Below, piece after piece: positions 25,470 to 33,000 of a stretch of 64,000 nt of DNA. Source of the stretch: Luteolibacter flavescens (GTDB taxonomy: Bacteria; Verrucomicrobiota; Verrucomicrobiia; Verrucomicrobiales; Akkermansiaceae); assembly GCF_025950085.1 (NCBI RefSeq), contig NZ_JAPDDS010000012.1, forward strand, positions 62,001-126,000. The letters are read 5' to 3'. Below the pieces are notes generated by a model, which saw nothing but the letters and a program-made list of their open reading frames with translations, searched no databases and was not told where the DNA came from. The position numbers and the translations under genes were made by a program. The stretch's first letter is position 1. Each line of letters starts with the position of its first letter.

Positions 25470-25985
25470 ATGCTGATCGGCACCCATGTCCTGCTGCCCG
25501 TGTGCATCGCCCTGACGGCCGAGTGCGTTTCGCTGGCGAAGGGCCGCGGGCACGTCTTCCCTCCGTGGGGACTTGTGTTGGTCGGGGCCTTCGGCGCGCT
25601 TCCGGACGTGTGTACGCCACACATCTCGCTGGCGGACCGGCATGCTAGCTGGTCACACACGGTGTGGTTCCTTGCCGGGATGGCCCCCTTTGCCGCGATG
25701 GTTGTGACGCTTTTTGAAAAGCAGGGCCGCTGGTGGCTGGCCCTCGCGTGCTGGCTGGCCGTGCTGCTCCACCTCATCGGCGATGCCGTGGCGGGCGGGA
25801 TCGCTCCGCTCTATCCATGGCGGACGGAGGTGGTCGGGGACTACTACATTGCCGTGCCGGACTGGATGTGGTATGAGATCGGCTTCGTCTTGCTGACCTG
25901 GGTCTTGGTCCGCTTCCGGCCCTTCTGCGAGGCCCGCGGCATTGGGGCGGGCGTGATGCCAAGCAGCCCGTCGAACCAAGCGTGA
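25470..25985 (+). CDS. YdjM-like (DUF457) membrane-bound metal-dependent hydrolase
   Basis: The 171-residue protein has about four membrane segments and the family signatures GTHVLLP, GALPDVCTPH, RHASWSHTVWF and LLHLIGDAVAGGIAPLYPW. Conserved His/Asp pairs are the presumed metal ligands. Relatives such as YdjM are inner-membrane proteins, one of them LexA-regulated, with unknown substrate. Its last 142 bases overlap the convergent unknown gene at 25844-26440. The membrane segment IGFVLLTWVLVRF shows this frame is coding at least to about 25920. Confidence 0.82.
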   Translation: MLIGTHVLLPVCIALTAECVSLAKGRGHVFPPWGLVLVGAFGALPDVCTPHISLADRHASWSHTVWFLAGMAPFAAMVVTLFEKQGRWWLALACWLAVLLHLIGDAVAGGIAPLYPWRTEVVGDYYIAVPDWMWYEIGFVLLTWVLVRFRPFCEARGIGAGVMPSSPSNQA

Positions 25986-26440
25986 AGGCTCCGCTCGAAG
26001 ACGGCGGGCACCCCGCGGGCTTTCCACCCGGCAGCGAGGCGCTTGGCCAACCGCTTCTCGCCCGAGCGCATCAGGGCGGCGAATGACACGCCCTTCTCGC
26101 CCCGCAGCCAGCGGGCAAAGGGCGTCTTCTTCGACTCGGCTGCCGCGCCGAAGTGCTGGAGCAGGTAGGCGCGGGGGACGATCAGGATCTCCCCGGCGTG
26201 GTAACCCGGAAGCCTTGTCCACTTCCAGTCCTCGCCCTCCTGACCGCCAAAGCACCCGAAAAGCCCCGGCTTCAGGAAGATCCGGTGGTCCTTTCCCCAC
26301 ACGACGCCGTCGCCGGAGTCATTGAGCCACAGCCACAATTCGTCATGCAGGCGGTGCTGCCAGCGGCGCGATGCCCCGCGCAGGTCGCCCCGCAAGTGCC
26401 ACGCCTCAAAGCCTTCGTGTTGCCACCAGCATTCGAACAT
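25844..26440 (-). CDS. Unknown tryptophan-rich cytosolic protein
   Basis: The 198-residue product opens with MFECWWQHEGFEAWHLRGDLRG and contains LHDELWLWLNDSGDGVVWG and LPGYHAGEILIVPRAYLLQHFG. It has no signal peptide or membrane segment. I do not recognise a family. The C-terminal 45 residues are basic (RASQKGRKRTKTQ) and are read antisense to the YdjM-like gene, so the tail may be incidental read-through. It lies 54 bases downstream of the beta-lactamase-family gene on the same strand, and the two may be co-transcribed. Confidence 0.6.
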   Translation of the reverse strand: MFECWWQHEGFEAWHLRGDLRGASRRWQHRLHDELWLWLNDSGDGVVWGKDHRIFLKPGLFGCFGGQEGEDWKWTRLPGYHAGEILIVPRAYLLQHFGAAAESKKTPFARWLRGEKGVSFAALMRSGEKRLAKRLAAGWKARGVPAVFERSLHAWFDGLLGITPAPMPRASQKGRKRTKTQVSKTKPISYHIQSGTAM

Positions 26441-26494
26441 GCGCAGAACCTATTGCGAATCGTTCGCAACAACAAGGCGCCAATTCCGAAATCC

Positions 26495-28102
26495 TTAGCG
26501 CTTCTTTGCGCTGTGTTTTCCGTTCTGGTGCAATGTCAGGCCGGTGACTTGGCCTTTTTCATCCCTCTCGAACTCGATGGCGGCCTTCACCACGTCATAC
26601 TCGAAACGGTCGGCTTTCGTGGAAAAGACAGGCATGGCCGGTTGGCCGGTGAGTTGCACCATGAGCGATTCATCGCGACGCGTGACGGTGAGGGTCTGAC
26701 CGAGCAGGGAGTATTCGCCGGTGTAGGCGTCGAGTTCTTGGGCGGTGGGGAATTCCATATGCGGGGCATCGCCGGTGCGCTTGGCCAGATACTGGCGGCC
26801 ATTCTGGTGGAGCACCACGGAGGTCACGGCATCCTCTTCACGGGCGAAGCGCAACTCGGCGACCACGACGTCGTAGCGGAAGCGATCCTCGCCGATGCAC
26901 TTCACCGGATAGAAGGGCTGGCCGGTGAGGCGGACGTGGAGGTGCTCGCCGCGGTGGAGGACGGTGAGGCTGGATTGCCCCGAGGAATACACGCCGGTGA
27001 AGGCGTCGAGTTGCTCCGCGGTAAGCTTGATCTCGGGGGCTTCGGAATGCTTTTCATCGCGGGTTTTGCCGAAGAGCAACGCAGGCTCAAGCGAGGTTGT
27101 ATTCACCAGTCCGACGCGGACGATCTTTAGGTCCGGGATCACCTGCAGCGCGGAGCGATAGCCGCCAGTGCCGCCGCTGTGGCTGTACTCGGTGTGCCCG
27201 TCCAGCTTGCCGATCATGATGCCCAGCCCGATCTCACCGTTTCCTTCATAGGGCGCGTGGATCTTCATCATGGTCTTGATCGCCGGGGCGATGGGAGTCT
27301 TGTCCGGATCCAGTAAGGCATTGCCAAAGGTGACGAGATCCGCCGCGGTGGAGCGCAGGGCACCGGCCGCGGCCATCGCCTGGAAGGTCCACGAGTGCCC
27401 CGGCTTTCCTGCGTCGTGCGGCGGGGCCAGCCGTGCCTGCTGGTCCTCGCCCGGGACGATCATCGTGTCCTTCAGGCCAAGCGGGCCGGTGATCTTCTCT
27501 TCTAACAGATCGGCATAGCTCTTCCCGTGGACGCCCGCCAGCAGCTCGCCCAACAGGCCGATGGCATAGTTCGAGTAGGCGGCAGGGAAGGGCGGCGCGT
27601 GGGGCAGTTCGGCCTTCGCTAGGAACTGCAGCGTATCCTCCCGGTCGTAGTTCTTGTAGGGATCTTCCGAGATAGCTTCGGAGGCGGCCATGTTGTCCGG
27701 CAGCCGGGGCAGCCCGCTGGTGTGCGTGGAAAGCTGCACCAGCGTGATCGCGGCCACGTCGGGATCGGCGAAGGTGATTTCGTCGCCGAGCAGTTCCTTC
27801 AGCGTCGTGTCCAGGCGGACCTTCTTCGACTCCACTGCATCGGCGAGCAGCAGGCCGGTGAAGACCTTCGTGATGGAGCCGATCTCGAAGACGCGCTTCT
27901 CCGGCGCGATGTCTCCCGCAGGCTCAGCCTTGCCGGCGACGGCATAGCGGACGGCACCATCGATCTGCTCCGCCGTGACGATACACCCTGCCGGCAAGTC
28001 AGCCGCGGCTTTCTCCGCGATCTCATGCAAGGGGTGCGCGGCGCACGACACGCCAGCCACCGTGATGAAGCTCAGAAGACTCCGGATGAACATGCCCCGC
28101 AT
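26495..28102 (-). CDS. Beta-lactamase-family serine hydrolase with duplicated C-terminal domain
   Basis: The 535-residue exported protein (signal peptide MFIRSLLSFITVAGVSCAA) is a class C beta-lactamase/DD-peptidase-like hydrolase. The active-site motifs are SITK (about residue 77), YSN in FPAAYSNYAIGLLG, and HSGGTGGY. After the catalytic domain come two tandem copies of an 85-residue module, at about 27036-26780 and 26755-26498. Both open with TA-(E/Q)-LDA-(F/Y)-TG-(V/E)-YS and end with LHQNG. Such tails resemble the lipocalin-like DUF3471 domain. It may act on peptidoglycan, D-amino-acid peptides or esters in the periplasm. The ATG at 28102 or 28093 is the start. Confidence 0.87.
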   Translation of the reverse strand: MRGMFIRSLLSFITVAGVSCAAHPLHEIAEKAAADLPAGCIVTAEQIDGAVRYAVAGKAEPAGDIAPEKRVFEIGSITKVFTGLLLADAVESKKVRLDTTLKELLGDEITFADPDVAAITLVQLSTHTSGLPRLPDNMAASEAISEDPYKNYDREDTLQFLAKAELPHAPPFPAAYSNYAIGLLGELLAGVHGKSYADLLEEKITGPLGLKDTMIVPGEDQQARLAPPHDAGKPGHSWTFQAMAAAGALRSTAADLVTFGNALLDPDKTPIAPAIKTMMKIHAPYEGNGEIGLGIMIGKLDGHTEYSHSGGTGGYRSALQVIPDLKIVRVGLVNTTSLEPALLFGKTRDEKHSEAPEIKLTAEQLDAFTGVYSSGQSSLTVLHRGEHLHVRLTGQPFYPVKCIGEDRFRYDVVVAELRFAREEDAVTSVVLHQNGRQYLAKRTGDAPHMEFPTAQELDAYTGEYSLLGQTLTVTRRDESLMVQLTGQPAMPVFSTKADRFEYDVVKAAIEFERDEKGQVTGLTLHQNGKHSAKKR

Positions 28103-28210
28103 CGTGGCGGGCAGATGACATGGAGGCGAGTTGGATGTATGTCCGGTTTTGGAACCGGCGTCCAAGCTGGTGCGGCTATCCGGCGAGAGACCCTGCCGAC
28201 CAAGGCGACA

Positions 28211-29344
28211 TCAGAGGAACAGCGGCACGCCCGGCTTGCTTGAATCCAAAAACTCAAGACGCGTGTCGTCCGGCATACCTGCCTTGCTAGCCGCGTCGCG
28301 AATGAGCGCGATGCTGTGATCTCCGTCGAAAATCAGGAAGTCCATGTAGGCGAGCCGGTCACCGATCGCTCCGCCCAAGGGGATGCCGCCGCGGTGCTGC
28401 TCGAGGGCCGAGGTGATCAAATCCGCCATGTCTTCGCGGGCGTCTACCTGATTACCCTTTGGCAGAAAGGAGGAGGGAAAGGACAGGTAAACCCAAGCCG
28501 CACCGAGTTTAAGGAAGGGATCTTCAAATGCATCTGAATCCCGAAGAAAGGAGTTCAGCACCGGCCAGCATCCCGAAGTCCCGCCGATGGTATCCTTGCG
28601 AGGTCCGTCAGTGCGCTTTTCTGCTGATGTGGAGTAGTTGACCCATGAGTCAATGGGTGACTTCATCTTCCAGCCGCGGGATGCGCGAGCCTCCTCGATG
28701 AACTCCTTGATCTCCGTGATGGGCATCGATTCGGCGAGTCGCTTCTGGCTGAAATCGACCGAGCCGATCCAGCAGGTGGTGTCGAATTCACCGTTGAGTT
28801 CGTCGAGGACGAGGAACAAGGCTAGAGAGCACAAGCTCTCCTCGACTTCTGCAACCAGCGGATGCCAGAGCACGAGATCCACTTCCTCTGCCTCTTCGTC
28901 GATCTCCGGTGTGACCCAGAATTCGATCGGGCGGAATTTCAGGTCACGGACCTTTATCGTGAAGTCTTTAACCGTGCCGGAAGGTTGTCGCGAGGCATGG
29001 AAGGTCCAGTTCTCGACACCGGGCGAGCGCTGCAGCCATTGATCCGCGAGAATCTGGCGACACATGATTCCCTCACCGGAAAGCGTGAAGGAGTGAAAGC
29101 CTTCCCCCATACCCGGCCCGAAAACCCAGGCCATACCGGGCAGGAACTCATCGACCTTTGGCGCGACGATTGAAGGGATATCTCCCGAGTCCCTGTCGTT
29201 CTGAATGGCCCTTAATTCCTCCGATACGGATGAGAACCATTCCCAGAAGGCGGCCGCGCGCTGGTTGAAGGTGAACTCTGCCGGCGTCTGTGTCGGATCG
29301 GCCGGTTGCGGCGCATTTCCGGAGGTTTTACGCGAAGACGACAT
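28211..29344 (-). CDS. Unknown acidic cytosolic protein, two-gene unit with its upstream neighbour
   Basis: The 377-residue product has no signal peptide. Notable segments are FNQRAAAFWEWFSSVSEELRAI near the N-terminus, GFHSFTLSGEGI, IEFWVTPEIDEEAEEVDLVLWHP, CSLALFLVLDELNGE and RLAYMDFLIFDGDHSIALI. The pattern of FWxWF followed by a beta-rich core with an acidic middle is shared, as I recall, with widespread uncharacterised bacterial proteins, but I cannot name the family. It lies 12 bases downstream of the gene at 29357, so the two are probably co-transcribed. Codon choice here is less GC-biased than in neighbouring housekeeping genes. Confidence 0.72.
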   Translation of the reverse strand: MSSSRKTSGNAPQPADPTQTPAEFTFNQRAAAFWEWFSSVSEELRAIQNDRDSGDIPSIVAPKVDEFLPGMAWVFGPGMGEGFHSFTLSGEGIMCRQILADQWLQRSPGVENWTFHASRQPSGTVKDFTIKVRDLKFRPIEFWVTPEIDEEAEEVDLVLWHPLVAEVEESLCSLALFLVLDELNGEFDTTCWIGSVDFSQKRLAESMPITEIKEFIEEARASRGWKMKSPIDSWVNYSTSAEKRTDGPRKDTIGGTSGCWPVLNSFLRDSDAFEDPFLKLGAAWVYLSFPSSFLPKGNQVDAREDMADLITSALEQHRGGIPLGGAIGDRLAYMDFLIFDGDHSIALIRDAASKAGMPDDTRLEFLDSSKPGVPLFL

Positions 29345-29356
29345 GGCCCGTGCTTG

Positions 29357-29770
29357 TCAGGAATCAACCGCGACGAAAGCACCCTTCTGATACTTGCAGC
29401 GGAACGGGGCCTCGCGCTTGAGCGGGTCCCAGCCATTGGCTCGGGCGTAGTCGATGGCGAGCGGGATCATCTCCAGGTTCACCACGCGCGGGACGTCGGC
29501 GATGAGGTATTGTCCGGCGGCGGAGGCGCTCATTTCCACCCACAGCTCGTTCTTGCCCGCGCGGTTGCGGTAGATCCAGCGGTAGTGCGTGTCGCGGTGG
29601 TTGATGGCCTTGAGGCCTTTGGATGGGAAGGACATGACGTGTTCGGCGATGGGGCTCGGGAGGAGCGGGGCCGGGCGGGCGGCCGCGAGTTTGCCCGAAA
29701 GAATGGGCGACGGGAAGCCCGCGTCAATCGACGAGGTGGGAAGTGTGGCGGCTGCCTCGCGGCGCACCAT
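29357..29770 (-). CDS. Unknown small protein
   Basis: The 137-residue product ends with a compact region of about 90 residues, GLKAINHRDTHYRWIYRNRAGKN...VVNLEMIPLAIDYARANGWDP, and a final KYQKGAFVAVDS. Two starts are possible. The ATG at 29770 gives a Pro/Ala-rich N-terminal extension whose third codon positions look coding. The ATG at 29635 gives only the compact part (92 residues). No family is recognised. It precedes the 377-residue unknown gene by 12 bases. Confidence 0.6.
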   Translation of the reverse strand: MVRREAAATLPTSSIDAGFPSPILSGKLAAARPAPLLPSPIAEHVMSFPSKGLKAINHRDTHYRWIYRNRAGKNELWVEMSASAAGQYLIADVPRVVNLEMIPLAIDYARANGWDPLKREAPFRCKYQKGAFVAVDS

Positions 29771-30028
29771 GGGAGGTGGGATCAGGCAGCCGGTGGGAGG
29801 TCAACCTAACGGCTGGCGGGGGATCAAAGGAGTGCGGAAGAAATCTTCAAAATGACGATAATTTTCTAACAGGAGACTTTCCTCATTTACCACGGGAAAT
29901 GGGTCTGAGTGTGCGAATTGCAAGAAAGTTTTTCCTCGACCATTTTGCGTATTAACTCGTAGTCACGGATACCTGAACATTCGGCTTCCATCGTGAAGCC
30001 CTGATCGGAGTCACCCCCCTCCCAGGCC
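29771..30028 (+). promoter_or_regulatory. Leader and promoter region of the giant secreted-protein operon
   Basis: This gap between divergent units holds an island of low GC (about 29845-29960) in a GC-rich setting, the likely place of the promoter for the 12.4-kb operon that starts at 30029. TATTAA at 29950-29955 could be a -10 element, but no -35 element stands at a good distance. No Shine-Dalgarno motif precedes the ATG at 30029. Confidence 0.35.
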
Positions 30029-33000
30029 ATGAAAACTCTGTTGACCCGAATAGCGGGGGGCGTCCGGCGTATGCCGTGCGTAGCCCGAAACGTGCTCTGC
30101 TCCCTGTCGCTCGTCCTCACGGCGACCGCGCAGACGATCACCGCGGACATCCAGTCGATCTCGGCTCCGACCGGCACGCTGGCGAGTCCGCGGTATGTGG
30201 TGGACTCCGACGGGAACAATCCCGCCGCAGGCTACACGCGGGAGGCGATGACCGTGACCACGTCGGTGCGCTTCACGAAAAACACGGCCGATGCCACGGC
30301 ACAAGGCGACTTCCGTCTCAGTGCCCAGCTCATCGACGTGGAGACGGGACTCCCCGTGACGCTGGAGGCAGGCCTGAATGTGGCGCCGGGGACCAGCCAG
30401 ACGATCACGGTGAGCAATGCGGCCCCGACCGCCACCGTGAATCTCAGCACCTCGGTCGATCCCGGGGTCGATCTCGGTGCGGGGAAGGCTTACCTGATGC
30501 GCGTGACGGTCCAGCGGCTGGGAACGCTGACGCTGCCGGGCGGCGGGGGATCGCTGCCGATCTGGCTGACGGCGGACGGGCCGGAAGACTCCGGGGCATT
30601 CAGGGTAATCCATTTCACGGATGCCGCCGCGGGTGCGGAGCGCTGGGTGAGGGGATATGCCACGGGCGTCACGAGCTGGACGCGCTCCTACCGCATGGCG
30701 ACGGATCCGGCGAAGAACCGTTTCCACGCCACAGTCCCGTATTTCATGGCCCGCTACGATCTGGGCGGGACCACCACTTCCATTCCCTTCCGCATTACCG
30801 CGACGGTCACGGATGACACCGGGGCAAACGTGCCGCTCGTGAATGGCGGCGTGACGACCCTCAACGTCAGCATGGCAGCCACCGTGGTGGGAATCCCCGC
30901 GCAGCCCTCGACGAGCACGGGCACCTTCACCGCGACCTTCGCGCCGGTGAACCAACTCGACTCCCGCGGTCGCACCTACAAGGTCCGCCTCGCCATCGAG
31001 CACCAGGAGAATCCCCCGCTGGTCTATCACAGCGATGGCGAGACCGGTGACACGCCATTATCACGCCTGATGGATTTCAATGGGACGCTGCGCTTCAGTG
31101 GCGTGGCCGCGCAAATCAACACGCTGGCGAACAATCCCATCGCGACATCGCTGGGCGCGGACTTCGTGAACACCACGATCCAGGTATCCGCGGGAAGCGT
31201 GCCCGGCCGGCCCTACACCTTCGGCAGCAGCGCCTCGCTCGGCGTGCGGCTGGAGACGGATGGCGATGCCGTGGTGGTATCCGGATCGGAGACGATCGCG
31301 CAGACTCCCGAGGCGACCTATGGCGGAGTGAAGGTCACCTATCCCTCCACCTGGCTCTCTGCGTCCGGAGCGACGGCGGGCTCGGCGATCCTTCACCTGC
31401 CGCAAGGGCTCGGCATGACCCCGAACCGCGCCACATCGAACAATCGCTACCGGTCCTCGATCAACTTCGGCAGCACCTTGCCGCTGACCTCGTCCTTCCG
31501 TCACACCGGTGCGCTTTCGCTGGGCTTTGGCTCGAATGCGTGGGTCTTCGACGAGGCGAGGCCGATGCTTTACCAAGCGAGCGATGTGACCTTCGAGACA
31601 AGCGGAGAGATGCGCTTCAAGTCCGTCGCGGCGGAGTGGGCACACGTCGCGGCCTTCAGCCGGTTGGAGACGAACCAGGCCACCGGCTTGCACGAATCGC
31701 CGGAGATGTCCTATCGCCTGACGAATGACGGGGTGCTCCGCTTTGCCAAGATCCTGTCGGCAAGTGATACGGTCTTCACCGCTGCCTCCGATGGCTCGGC
31801 CCGGACAAAGGAAGCGGGGCTTGAGATCGCGGACGGTTCCTTCCACACGCACTTCCCGCGCGGCGCCGAGGTGAAGTGGGATGGCGGCGGTGCCGGGAAG
31901 ATCGCCGACGGAGTCTTTGGCCCGGGCAGCGAGCTCGCGGACGTGAAAACCGTGAAGCTGAACTACGACGGCTCCTGCACGGACGACGCCTGCGGTCCTG
32001 CGGGGGGCGCGGTGGATGGCGTGGCAGGGATCACACAGTCGGGACGGATGCTGATCACTCCCGATGGCGGGCTTCATGCGCTGTCCGACCTTGATCCGCT
32101 CACGCTGAAGTGGGGCATCAAGGGCGATGGGGCAGGGGGATCGGGACCGCACACGCATCGCTCGGACAAGTTCGAGACCGGTGATTTCTTCATGCCCGGC
32201 CACCAGTTGTATGATGCGGAAAACGCGCTGATGAAGAGCCCGGCCTTTGCGGCAAAGGGAGCCGTGCTGGCTCCCGGCGCGCTGCTTCTGGCCGGCTACG
32301 ACAGCTCCAGCCAGAAGTCCGTCCAGCCGGAGACGCCTGAGTATCGCAAGGGCACGGGTGCCTATGCCGGCTACACGATGACGGTCGAGAAGCCATCGGA
32401 AGGTGCGAGCCAGATCGCCGACATGACATCGGAGTATCGCTACGATCTCCAGGAACAAGTGACGAAATACTATGTGCGTAGTAGCGGGATCTCCGGCCGC
32501 CACGTGGCGATGGAGGGTGGCTTCGATCCCGAGGTGGTGATGTACGGGTATCCCTTCCGCCTGAATCTCTTCCAGCTCACCTACCTCTCGAACGAGAACG
32601 AGGATTCCTGGATCAATGGCGAGGTGACCGTGCCGTACCCCTCGGACTTCACCCTGCTATTCTCGAATCTCATGCTGTCCTGCTCCGGTGCGCTGGAGCA
32701 GGCGACGCTGGACCCGAAGGACGATGGTGCGAAGACGCTGGCCTACTGGAACGGCAGCTTCAAGCCGATGGCCATGGACTTCCGCCCGCCGGTGGGCGCG
32801 AGCTGCTACTCGGAGCGCTTCCTCACGCTGGGCCTGGTGACCGGCGCGGCGAATATCACGACGCCCCTCGCGGGCACCCTGGCCTTCAGGCCCAATGGGA
32901 ACATCGCAACCCTAGCGGACCAGATCGTGGGTGCGGACGGACGGCTCGGCCTGCCGGGAAAGGTTTACATGAAGGGCCCCGGGAACGAGCGCTACCCGCT

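Noticed and set aside
30011-32503. Minus-strand frames opposite the first giant protein
   Set aside because: Arg/His-rich antisense composition. The plus frame has a signal peptide and consistent folding pattern.
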